32,650 nucleotides of DNA from Leptolyngbyaceae cyanobacterium SM1_4_3 (GTDB lineage Bacteria; Cyanobacteriota; Cyanobacteriia; Elainellales; Elainellaceae): NCBI GenBank assembly GCA_012031415.1, contig JAAUTN010000039.1, forward strand, positions 1 through 32,650, written 5' to 3'. The notes below the pieces were generated by a model, which saw only the letters and a list, made by a program, of their open reading frames with translations, searched no databases and had not been told where the DNA came from. A program made the position numbers and the translations under genes. This document shows, piece after piece, positions 15,323 to 22,810 of the stretch (position 1 is its first letter; each line of letters begins with the position of its first letter).

Positions 15323-16452
15323 TGGGACAGCAGCATCTCCGGGCGGCTGAGGTGCAGGTGAAAAATACCACTCAGCCTCGGCTGTGGCTGGAGGTGATTT
15401 TGATGGGGCTGTTGCCTTCTGCGATCGCCAGCCAAACGGCACCCGTCAAGCAGCGGAACCTATCGATTCAACCTGACAGTAGGGGGCGATCGCCATCCGC
15501 GACTCCTGTCACCGCATCACCCAGTCCTTCTGCTGTTCCTACGCCTATCAAACCAAATTCCACTGAACTGGAACAAGCTGCCCCCCAGGAAATAATTCCT
15601 CCTCAACCCGAAATTCATGAAGCCATGCAGCGATCTCCAGAAGTGGCTGCTTCATGGGAAGGCGAACCATCCATAGAAGAAACTGCTGAACCTGAAGCTG
15701 ATCAGGCAGTTTCTCAGCCTGCTGTTGACCCTCCTGAACAAACGAACCTCAATCAGCTTTGGCAAGAAGTTTTAAACTACCTACAGCCTCCCTCCACTCG
15801 GATGCTCTTGCGCCAACAGGGTAGTCTAATTAGCTTTGATGGTCACGTTGCTCAGATTGCCATCAGCGCCAAATGGCACCCAACCGTCAAAGAACGAGCG
15901 TCTAGAGTTGAAGCTGCTTTTCAAAAAGCTTGCAACCATTCCGTTATCGTTAGAATTGATGCCGCAGGTTTGCCTCCGCAAGCAAATAGCGCAGATCCCG
16001 CAAAGGGAATTTCTCCGGCTCCACAGCCTACTTCCCAAAACTCAGCCCATCCGATAGCCAATGACAACCAGCCACCAGATTTTGGACATCCCCCCTCATC
16101 CCCTGCTTCCGCAAAGCCCAGTCTTGCTGAAGATAAGTTCGTAGGTGGGAATGCTCAACCGTCAACCAACGGACACACCCAACCGCCAGAGCAATCTCCA
16201 GACCTGCCGCTAGCCAAGTTTTCAACTGATCCATCTGATGTAGCCTTTTCTGCATCGGTTTGGGAGGCAGAAGATAAGGTGATAGAAGCGGCTAAAAGTT
16301 TAGCGACCTTTTTCAATGGTCAAGTCGTTAGCTTGGAGGGCGATATTGAGCTACCCCAAAGTTCAAGCGTTTTCTCGACGGATGTTAGCGGATCTGAGTT
16401 AAGCGAAAATGAGACGGGACTGGATGCAGAAGACGATGAGCTTCCCTTTTGA
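15322..16452 (+). CDS. dnaX: DnaX C-terminal part (end of collar domain plus cyanobacterial tau-like tail)
   Basis: The frame opens with MGQQHLRAAEVQVKNTTQPRL, the last collar helices that normally belong to the same DnaX polypeptide. A Pro/Ser/Glu-rich linker of about 100 residues follows (about 50-150). Then comes a compact domain containing LNQLWQEVLNYLQPPSTRMLL and VEAAFQKACNHSVIVRI, typical of cyanobacterial DnaX. A second disordered linker leads to an acidic end, DAEDDELPF, which resembles the C-terminal tip of single-stranded DNA-binding protein. The ATG overlaps the preceding TGA by one base (TGATG). I see no strong ribosome-binding site, so expression would depend on coupling if the split is real. 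If the upstream one-base gap is an error, this is simply the second half of dnaX. Confidence 0.85.
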   Translation: MGQQHLRAAEVQVKNTTQPRLWLEVILMGLLPSAIASQTAPVKQRNLSIQPDSRGRSPSATPVTASPSPSAVPTPIKPNSTELEQAAPQEIIPPQPEIHEAMQRSPEVAASWEGEPSIEETAEPEADQAVSQPAVDPPEQTNLNQLWQEVLNYLQPPSTRMLLRQQGSLISFDGHVAQIAISAKWHPTVKERASRVEAAFQKACNHSVIVRIDAAGLPPQANSADPAKGISPAPQPTSQNSAHPIANDNQPPDFGHPPSSPASAKPSLAEDKFVGGNAQPSTNGHTQPPEQSPDLPLAKFSTDPSDVAFSASVWEAEDKVIEAAKSLATFFNGQVVSLEGDIELPQSSSVFSTDVSGSELSENETGLDAEDDELPF

Positions 16453-16508
16453 AATCGTCCTCTGGCATCCAAAAATGCTGTTCCTATTTGTCAAGCCAGT
16501 ACAACACC

Positions 16509-17270
16509 CTATAGCTGCAACAACTGACGGCGACGGGCGAGAATCTGCTCCGGTTCGATCTGGATGACAGCTTCTGCAAGTGGCAGCACCCGTTTTCCGC
16601 CTTGAAACACATTTATTTGATACACGCGCTGATTGGTCATGTCAACTCCGGTCAACCAGCCGCTTTTGGGGTGATAAGCGCCCGTGTCGATATCTAACCA
16701 GCCGCGCCCTTGAGCCAGCGCACCGGGGATTACATTTGGCAAAGTAAAGGTAATAGTGTGCCCTGTGATGATTAGCTTGTCTGGGAAATAGGGCTTTTGG
16801 CTGCCGTGAAACTCTTCCCGAATCCAGCAATAATCCTGCACAGTTTGGTCAGCTAGCGGTACGCCCGGATGCACACCTGCATGAACCAGCCAGATATCTC
16901 CCAGGTCCAGGTGAGTTGGCAGTTGCCGAATCCAATCTAAATGCTCGAGCAATGCTTCGGGTTGCCTATAGCTAGAGATTGTGGTTTGTCCGCCACTGTA
17001 GAGCCACGCCTGAAGAGCGTTAGGACAAACTTTGCCCTGAGGGAAGGAGTCAATCAGCAGTTGTTCGTGATTTCCAAGTAGGCAAGTGTAGCCGTTTTGC
17101 CGGACAAAGCCGACGACCTGGGCACTTTTTGGGCCTCGATCGATCAGGTCGCCTAAGAAGTAAACTTGATCTGCTGAGTCTGGGGCGATCGCCTCCAACA
17201 ATCTCATCAAGCCATCGTAGTGACCATGTACATCACCAATGAAAATGCGACGACCACTAACCACGCTCAC
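16509..17270 (-). CDS. Metallophosphoesterase, PPP family (serine/threonine phosphatase or Ap4A hydrolase type)
   Basis: The 253-residue protein has the three classical two-metal motifs: GDVHG (Asp13, His15), GDLIDRG (Asp41) and GNHE (Asn67, His68). Downstream VHAGVHPG and ITGHT complete the metal site. The size and the GDLIDRGPKS form fit bacterial PPP enzymes such as PrpA-like protein phosphatases or symmetrical Ap4A hydrolases; sequence alone does not decide between them. The start is GTG at 17270. It converges with dnaX, leaving a 56-base gap. Upstream is a 266-base gap with a perfect inverted repeat at 17331-17350. Confidence 0.9.
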   Translation of the reverse strand: MSVVSGRRIFIGDVHGHYDGLMRLLEAIAPDSADQVYFLGDLIDRGPKSAQVVGFVRQNGYTCLLGNHEQLLIDSFPQGKVCPNALQAWLYSGGQTTISSYRQPEALLEHLDWIRQLPTHLDLGDIWLVHAGVHPGVPLADQTVQDYCWIREEFHGSQKPYFPDKLIITGHTITFTLPNVIPGALAQGRGWLDIDTGAYHPKSGWLTGVDMTNQRVYQINVFQGGKRVLPLAEAVIQIEPEQILARRRQLLQL

Positions 17271-17330
17271 TCAGTCCTTCTACTAAAATCACTACGTAGG
17301 GTCATGGGCTAAACATCACAACCCCACTTT

Positions 17331-17350
17331 GAAAACTAGAACTAGTTTTC
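17331..17350. repeat. Perfect inverted repeat, 9-bp arms
   Basis: gaaaactag and ctagttttc flank a 2-base centre. The site lies about 60 bases upstream of the phosphoesterase start and about 190 bases beyond the end of the DUF1995 gene. Its compact symmetry would suit a dimeric repressor, but no regulator can be named. Confidence 0.45.
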
Positions 17351-17536
17351 CAGCGCGACGGTTCTATAGAATTTACGCGCTGCTGAGAGAATTTCAGGAA
17401 ATCAGTTTGGATTGTTTACAGTTGTTTTCTTGCTGGGTAGAAAGCATATGAAACGAACCCTATTACTTCAATTATGCCCAACAGAATCAACAAGTATCAC
17501 GATTTTAGTGTCAAATATGATACCTACATTCAATCT

Positions 17537-18247
17537 TCATTGGCTTAAAGCTCTCAAGAATTGCTGTAAGCCAGACAACAAACCCTTTCGAGAAGGTTGT
17601 TGAGCCGTTGATTGCCCCGTTGCTCTTGCGAAGATTTCATCCAGAGCTTCCCCCACAGGTTTCTGCGGTTCCTCTGCAATCAACTGATATCCTGTATCTT
17701 TTTCCATCCAAACTTGCCAGGGATCAGGGAAAGATCGCAACAGGGCGGCACCCTCTAGGGGTTTGAGGTAGTAGCAAGACTCGAAGGTGTTGAGCAGGCG
17801 ATCGCGAAGCTGCCGTCCAGCATAGCCAATTCCAATCGTGGCAACGTCTTCGAGACGAGGGTTAAGCAGGACAACGGGACGATCCAGTGCGTCTTCACAC
17901 AGCTTTTCGACCTGTGCGACCTCTACGGCAGAGGGTTCTACAAAAATAAATAGTTTGTCTTCTGGCTGAATTTGACCTTTGATTTCCCCCATTGCCCGAA
18001 TCGAGTAAGGCTTTTCACCCCAGTCTCGCCGGGCCAGGGCTGCTGATCCGGCATCGGAGAAAAATACCCGCAGTTGATTACCCAGATTCTCAAAAGCCGG
18101 GATAAATTTCTCGGCGACAGGCATGACTTTGAGTTCTGGGAAGGCTAGCTCGACCTGGAGCCGAGTTAAGCCAGAGGCGATCGCTGCTTGAGTCGCTTGC
18201 TGTGCCTGAGCGATCGCGTCGTCGAGGGTGGTGGGGAGTTCGGGCAT
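17537..18247 (-). CDS. DUF1995-family protein
   Basis: This 236-residue soluble protein matches the pattern of the DUF1995 family, widespread in cyanobacteria and plastids, where a plant member (LPA3) is implicated in photosystem II assembly. Recognisable parts are the N-terminal LPTTLDDAIAQAQQAT helix, QVELAFPELKV, the central LFIFVEPSAVEVAQVEKLC, and GYAGRQLRDRLLNTFESCYYLKPL. The C-terminal 40 residues are polar and variable. It begins at ATG 18247, next to a run of GGGGCTA-like repeats. A photosystem role here is inference from the family. Confidence 0.85.
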   Translation of the reverse strand: MPELPTTLDDAIAQAQQATQAAIASGLTRLQVELAFPELKVMPVAEKFIPAFENLGNQLRVFFSDAGSAALARRDWGEKPYSIRAMGEIKGQIQPEDKLFIFVEPSAVEVAQVEKLCEDALDRPVVLLNPRLEDVATIGIGYAGRQLRDRLLNTFESCYYLKPLEGAALLRSFPDPWQVWMEKDTGYQLIAEEPQKPVGEALDEIFARATGQSTAQQPSRKGLLSGLQQFLRALSQ

Positions 18248-18251
18248 GGAA

Positions 18252-18283
18252 GGGAGTAGGGGCTATGGGCTAGGAGCTAGGGC
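18252..18283. repeat. GGGGCTA-type heptamer repeats (short cluster)
   Basis: The stretch contains consecutive degenerate units such as agtaggggcta, tgggcta, ggagcta and ggg. It has the same character as the larger inverted pair at 25183-25344. Short tandem heptamers of this kind are common in filamentous cyanobacteria and have no known function. Confidence 0.5.
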
Positions 18284-18344
18284 GTGTATCAAAGATGTTG
18301 ATTTCTGTGCGCGTCGTGCATGAAAGTTCAACGCTTAACAACTC

Positions 18345-18863
18345 TTAAACAGAGGAATTGGGATCGACGTAGCCTTGAATGTTTTCGGGGTCGAATTGCT
18401 TAAGAATACGGGTAGCCCGATTAGTGATGTTGGGCGGGCCGTTGACTACGACCAAGTATTTACCTGCCTTGAGGCGGTTGCGGTAGGGGAGTGCATCGCC
18501 GCTACCAACAGCGAGTCCTACGCCACCGCCAACGAAATAGCTGCCCATTACACCTGCGATCGCTCCAAAAACACCGCCAATAAGATGATTGCCTAAAGAA
18601 CCTGCCCAGCCAAATAGCTCAATTCCAGTCAGTAAGTTGAAAGCGTAGCCTGAAATAAAACCAAATGGCACTAGCCAATAAGACATCAGCGTTGCTTGTT
18701 TTTGGGCTTGCTGTTTGGGGTCAATTAAGCCATATTCATCAGCAGTTTTGTAGCCTTTGCCCAAGATGGCAACTTTTTCCATTGGTAGCCCCTCTCTCTC
18801 AAGGGCAGAATAGGCTTCTTCAGCCTGAATGCGGTCTGGTAGAACGGCGATCAGATAGTTCAT
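18345..18863 (-). CDS. Glycine-rich membrane protein with N-terminal stress-protein-like domain
   Basis: The 172-residue protein starts with YLIAVLPDRIQAEEAYSALE, a pattern like the ferredoxin-fold 'YflT/general stress protein 17M' type domain, in which a helix follows the first strand. The middle (about residues 62-120) has two hydrophobic, glycine-rich segments including GGVFGAIAGVMGSYFVGGGVGLAVG, resembling glycine zippers. The C-terminal part, KYLVVVNGPPNITNRATRIL, looks like the closing strand and helix of the same soluble domain. Similar unnamed proteins occur widely in cyanobacteria. No function can be assigned. Confidence 0.75.
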   Translation of the reverse strand: MNYLIAVLPDRIQAEEAYSALEREGLPMEKVAILGKGYKTADEYGLIDPKQQAQKQATLMSYWLVPFGFISGYAFNLLTGIELFGWAGSLGNHLIGGVFGAIAGVMGSYFVGGGVGLAVGSGDALPYRNRLKAGKYLVVVNGPPNITNRATRILKQFDPENIQGYVDPNSSV

Positions 18864-18950
18864 GTCTCAAGCAAAATGGGGGGGCTTGCTCTAGCTTTAA
18901 TACCAGGATACTAAAGCCTGGCTGCTTGATTGAAGAAAAAGTCTGGACGG

Positions 18951-19259
18951 TTATGGCTTGACGGCTGTTTTCTTAAGTCGGCTGTAGTGCAATTTCAGCA
19001 CCAGAATTATAGAGGACAGTATTAGAGTCACCACGTTTGCCAGAATTACGGGCAGATCGTGAACATAGGTTCCATAGATTAACCAGAGGACAATGCCGAT
19101 GCAGAGGGTAATCAACATACTCCAGGAGAGGTCTTCGGCTGATTTTGACTTCCAGGTTTTGATTAACTGGGGCAGGTAAGCAATGGTGGTCAAGGCTCCT
19201 GCCACGAGTCCCAGAACAGTTGTAAAGTCGGTCGTTCCCAGAACTTTTGCAAAATCCAT
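18951..19259 (-). CDS. SemiSWEET sugar transporter (PQ-loop / MtN3 family)
   Basis: The 102-residue protein has three transmembrane helices, the half-unit size of bacterial SemiSWEETs, which dimerise to make one transport path. The PQ motif is in TTIAYLPQ (Pro30, Gln31), followed by the basic KTWKSKSAEDLS loop typical of the family, then CIGIVLWLIYG and the third helix. It likely allows facilitated diffusion of a sugar. It stands alone, about 90 bases upstream of the glycine-rich membrane protein on the same strand. Confidence 0.92.
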   Translation of the reverse strand: MDFAKVLGTTDFTTVLGLVAGALTTIAYLPQLIKTWKSKSAEDLSWSMLITLCIGIVLWLIYGTYVHDLPVILANVVTLILSSIILVLKLHYSRLKKTAVKP

Positions 19260-19472
19260 ATATGTTAGAAGGATGATGAGAGATGGGTTCTAGACACAGA
19301 GGTGAGTGGATTCGTTCCAAAACTATGCGAGTCAGCTTGTAGTCTGCCCGCAACCTTAATTTTTTGTCGATAGGATCGATTGTAAACACAACTACAGAAT
19401 TGTGAACATTCTTCGTAGGAATGAGACTGATCGTTATTGCCTACTTGCACCCACATCGGGGTAGTTCTAAAG

Positions 19473-19824
19473 ATGCTAAGCAGTCAACCTGATTTACAGC
19501 CTGATCGGCCGATTTTTCCACCCAGTGATCTTTTAAGCGATGAGCCGCCTTTAGAAACTTACCGCCATCTGAAGCAACTGATTTTGCTGCTGACTAGTTT
19601 GGAGCGATTGTGGAGCGATCGCCAGGATTTTTTTGCAGGCGGCAATCTCAGTATTTATTACAGTACCCGCCAGCGCAAATCAGAGGATGTTAGAGGTCCA
19701 GATTTTTTCGTGGTCCTCTGAGTCTGAATACGAACGGGCTGAGTCTGAACGTCGGCGATTTGAGCGTTTAAGCCAGAAGCTGCGGGAGATGGGCGTAAAT
19801 CTAGATGAGTTGAATGGGATCTAA
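19473..19824 (+). pseudogene. Uma2-family (DUF820) remnant: head and tail joined, core lost
   Basis: From ATG 19473 the frame encodes an intact Uma2 head: LETYRHLKQL, then FFAGGNLSIYYS and VRGPDFFVVL. It stops at TGA 19719-19721. In the +1 frame the sequence directly continues with SEYERAESERRRFERLSQK and then LREMGVNLDELNGI, ending at 19824, which is the typical charged tail of this family. The roughly 100 or more residues that normally lie between, including the conserved Glu-x-Lys part of the active site, are missing. The gene has therefore suffered an internal deletion that also shifted the frame. An intact relative is at 12186-12890. Confidence 0.8.
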
Positions 19825-19846
19825 AACTTTTTAAGCGTTTAATGTT

Positions 19847-20635
19847 ATGTCTGTTCAGCAATATATGCGGGTGCTACGGCTGTTTTGGGGAGCGGCGATC
19901 GCTGCCGAGTTAGAATACCGCCTTAACTTTTTGATTGCTGCGTTCACTAGTCTGTTTAGCCTGACGGGAAGCTTATTTTCACTGTTCTTGTTTTACCGAA
20001 CGGGCTACACCTTTGAGGATTGGTCATGGGAAGAGGCACTGATCGTATTGGGTATGTTTACGCTGCTGCAAGGGTTTGCAGCAACTTTCCTGGCTCCTAA
20101 CCTGAACCAGATTGTGCGGCAGGTGCAGGAAGGAACGCTGGATTTTGTGCTGCTGAAGCCGATTAGCTCTCAATTCTGGCTGTCTACTCGCACGGTTTCC
20201 CCTTGGGGGTTACCTGATCTAATTTTTGGCATGATTTTAATCGGCTATGCGGGTGGGCGATTAGGGCTTGGTGCGAGTAACTACCTGCTTGGTGTAGCTC
20301 CCATTCTGCTGGGATTTCTTAGTCTCTATAGTCTCTGGTTCATGCTGGGGGCGACGAGCATTTGGTTTGTCAAGATTTATAACGTAACTGAGGTGCTGCG
20401 CGGTTTGCTGGAGGCGGGCAGATTTCCAATGGTGGCGTACCCGGTCGCCTACCGGGTTTTCTTTACGTTTGTGATTCCGGTTGCCTTCCTGACGACTATT
20501 CCGGCAGAGGTGCTGCTCAACCAGTCTGAGGTGGAGTGGGTGCTGGGCGCGGCTGGGCTGGCCATCGCCCTCCTGTTTGCCTCACAACAGTTTTGGCAAT
20601 TTGCCCTGCGTTTCTACACCAGCGCATCATCCTAG
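19847..20635 (+). CDS. ABC-2 type transporter permease (DUF990-like)
   Basis: This is a 262-residue permease with six hydrophobic helices, beginning at ATG 19847 with MSVQQYMRVLRLFWGAAIA. The family features EYRLNFLI near the N-terminus, LVQ-like EGTLDFVLLKPISSQF in the middle, and the late VIPVAFLTTIPAEVLL are characteristic of COG3694/DUF990 export permeases. These normally pair with a second permease and an ATPase; neither is adjacent, so the partners must be elsewhere. Its TAG stop shares the CTAG tetranucleotide with the TAG stop of the convergent coiled-coil gene. Substrate unknown. Confidence 0.88.
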   Translation: MSVQQYMRVLRLFWGAAIAAELEYRLNFLIAAFTSLFSLTGSLFSLFLFYRTGYTFEDWSWEEALIVLGMFTLLQGFAATFLAPNLNQIVRQVQEGTLDFVLLKPISSQFWLSTRTVSPWGLPDLIFGMILIGYAGGRLGLGASNYLLGVAPILLGFLSLYSLWFMLGATSIWFVKIYNVTEVLRGLLEAGRFPMVAYPVAYRVFFTFVIPVAFLTTIPAEVLLNQSEVEWVLGAAGLAIALLFASQQFWQFALRFYTSASS

Positions 20636-22470
20636 CGGGGAAAAGTTGGTAGTTTGACCGCAGCTAAGGACTCAATCTTCTTGGATGATCGCAAAGGATA
20701 GACAATCGGGGAAGGCCAATTTGAGTTGGCTGCAAAGGCGGGCATCTTTTGCTCTGATTCGTTGGATTCATCAGAAATCTCTGGCACAGGTTGCTCGGTA
20801 GCGGCTGTCGGGGAGGAAGAGAGAAGCAGTTGGGCAAGCGAAACCCCCTGAGCAATTTGCTGCTTGAGGTCAAATGACTGTGGCTGAGAGGGAAGGGGTT
20901 GAGAAGAGTTGTCTGATGATGAAGCGGGGCGAGAGTTTGATGGAGTGGGTGGGGCGATCGCCTCAAACGAGTCAAATTCATCTGACACGCTGGCTTTCAC
21001 CACATCATCGGTTGAAACATCAATCAGTCTTGCCAGGTCTTGCCACAGCGCATCTTCAGCATCGTTTAATGGCGGCCCAGATTTCTCAGAAGAGACTGAG
21101 TTAGAAGACTGACTATTAGAGATTTCTACTGAAATGAGAGCCTCTGGAGATGCACGCAGATCTTCCACAGGCTGCGTTTCTGAGCGCGTTGGGTCTGCGT
21201 GAGGCGATTTTGGCGCGAGGCTAGCAGATTCCAACTGGGATGTTGCCTCATGCCACCAGCCCGCAGACCTCTTCAGGTCGTAGCTAAGAGGCTGCGGCTC
21301 AACTTTAGGGGCAGCAGCATCGCTCAGTGTGGAGGGTTCAGCAATTAATTCAACGGCCGATGCATCTGATGTAGCCTGATCGGGATGGATGATGGAAGCC
21401 AAAACTGTAGGAAGATCGAGCGAGGCAGCCGCAGGGGGATAGAACTGATGAGTATTCTGATGTTTTGTCTCTACGGGGGCTTTTAGAGTAAGCTGCGTTT
21501 CGTCTAGATTTTCCAGTTCGTCTGCGTTCAGATTGCTGAGATCGCTCAAAAATTGAGGTTGAGCAGACCAGGGCTGAATTTGTTTCGCTCTGGGCAAGAA
21601 GGATTGGGGGGTGAAGGTATCGCGTTTGTCTGGTGAGGAGTGGGCGATCGCCTCCACCACTTGTTCTTTTGCCTCGTAGTTAGGCGGCGGCACCTCCAGG
21701 CATTTCTCTAGCGCTGCTTTGAACTGGAGCGTGTAGCGCTGTTGGCGCTGGAGGCGGACGTGCAGATCACGACAAGTCTTTTCAGATAGAGTCAATTGAT
21801 GGGTCTGTTCGCTGTAGCGCTGTTGGGTTAGGGCGCACTCTCGCTCTAGCTGAGCAACCCGTTCCTGGCTGACCTCTAGCTGCTCTGTCAGCGTTTCGAG
21901 CAAAATTTGCTGGCGATGGTTTGTTTGCTGAGCAAATTCTAAATCATTGGAGAGTCGGGCAATTTCGGCTTGAGCGGCGATAAGTGTCTGGCTCGTTGGG
22001 CTAGAGGCTGCTTGACTTGCAGTAGAAACTTGAGGCTGTCTGTTTGCCTGAGCTTGGTCTTTTTGAGTGCGCTCCAGGGATTCCTCTAGTTGTGATACGC
22101 GATCGAGCAAAACGTCATTGCATTGATTGAGTTCCTGAATTAAGGCAATCAAGTCCGCGATTTCTGGCGGTTCGGTTGAATGACTGGCTCCGGTTGACCA
22201 TAGCTGGGCTGCACTGGGATTTGGCGTTGCTTGCGCTAGCCAATCGATCAGCGGATCTTCATCTGAGGAGTAAAGTGATTGGCGATCGATCGCCTCTACA
22301 CTCAGCGCGTTAGGAAAATCGACCGTTTGCCAGTCTTGCCAATCCTCCTGCGTTTCTGCAATTCTATCCGTTGCGTTGGTTTGATCTGCACTTGCGGAAG
22401 TGTCCCAATTTGAACTAGGCGACGGTTGGCTTTGGGACGGATCAGAAGATGGAGGATTCGCTTCACTCAT
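20632..22470 (-). CDS. Large coiled-coil, low-complexity protein, unknown function
   Basis: This is a 612-residue protein if the ATG at 22470 (MSEANPPSS) is used; the open frame extends 41 codons farther but that part has a different, Trp-rich composition. After a disordered Ser/Gln-rich start, residues of about 130-310 form a coiled coil (LIALIQELNQCNDVLLDRVSQLEESLE, then heptads rich in Gln, Glu and Leu to YTLQFKAALEKCLE). The rest is Ser/Pro/Glu-rich with short conserved-looking islands (AEDALWQDLARLIDV and the end AAVKLPTFPR). No enzymatic motif is visible. A scaffold or division-related role would be speculation. Confidence 0.7.
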   Translation of the reverse strand: MSEANPPSSDPSQSQPSPSSNWDTSASADQTNATDRIAETQEDWQDWQTVDFPNALSVEAIDRQSLYSSDEDPLIDWLAQATPNPSAAQLWSTGASHSTEPPEIADLIALIQELNQCNDVLLDRVSQLEESLERTQKDQAQANRQPQVSTASQAASSPTSQTLIAAQAEIARLSNDLEFAQQTNHRQQILLETLTEQLEVSQERVAQLERECALTQQRYSEQTHQLTLSEKTCRDLHVRLQRQQRYTLQFKAALEKCLEVPPPNYEAKEQVVEAIAHSSPDKRDTFTPQSFLPRAKQIQPWSAQPQFLSDLSNLNADELENLDETQLTLKAPVETKHQNTHQFYPPAAASLDLPTVLASIIHPDQATSDASAVELIAEPSTLSDAAAPKVEPQPLSYDLKRSAGWWHEATSQLESASLAPKSPHADPTRSETQPVEDLRASPEALISVEISNSQSSNSVSSEKSGPPLNDAEDALWQDLARLIDVSTDDVVKASVSDEFDSFEAIAPPTPSNSRPASSSDNSSQPLPSQPQSFDLKQQIAQGVSLAQLLLSSSPTAATEQPVPEISDESNESEQKMPAFAANSNWPSPIVYPLRSSKKIESLAAVKLPTFPR

Positions 22471-22810
22471 GGCTCTAACTTTATAGCTTGGGGTCAAGGA
22501 GAATTTGGAAAACCAACACCACTGCAAATTTTCAAACCAGTTTGCGATCCAGGCAGTGTTGCTTAATATCTCAGGGTAAATCAATTGAAACAACTGGTGC
22601 TATCGCTGAAGCAATAGTTTTGTACTCAACTCACGAGTTTTGTACTCACAGTGGTCGTTTGTAATTTTGCTACTTAATCTAAACTGATTTGCTCAAGATT
22701 CCAATACTTTTGAGAAACATGACCTGAGGTATGCACTTAATGCATACCTGTTTTGCTTGCCCAACGAAACCTTTAAGGTTATCGACCTCTTTTCTGAGAT
22801 TGATCTGAGA
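22471..22810. other. Gene-free stretch between the coiled-coil gene and the second ABC1K kinase
   Basis: Both flanking genes run leftward, so this 340-base gap should hold the end of the kinase transcript and the promoter of the coiled-coil gene. It contains a 13-base direct repeat agttttgtactca at 22616-22628 and 22636-22648 (period 20, about two helical turns). It also contains a perfect 9-bp hairpin, aggtatgca/tgcatacct, at 22727-22749. No T-run follows the hairpin on the leftward strand, so it is a poor intrinsic terminator. No gene is seen. Confidence 0.5.

Noticed and set aside
20632-20635. Shared CTAG as a special regulatory overlap
   Set aside because: Two convergent genes simply use TAG stops in the palindrome CTAG; a four-base tail-to-tail overlap is ordinary.
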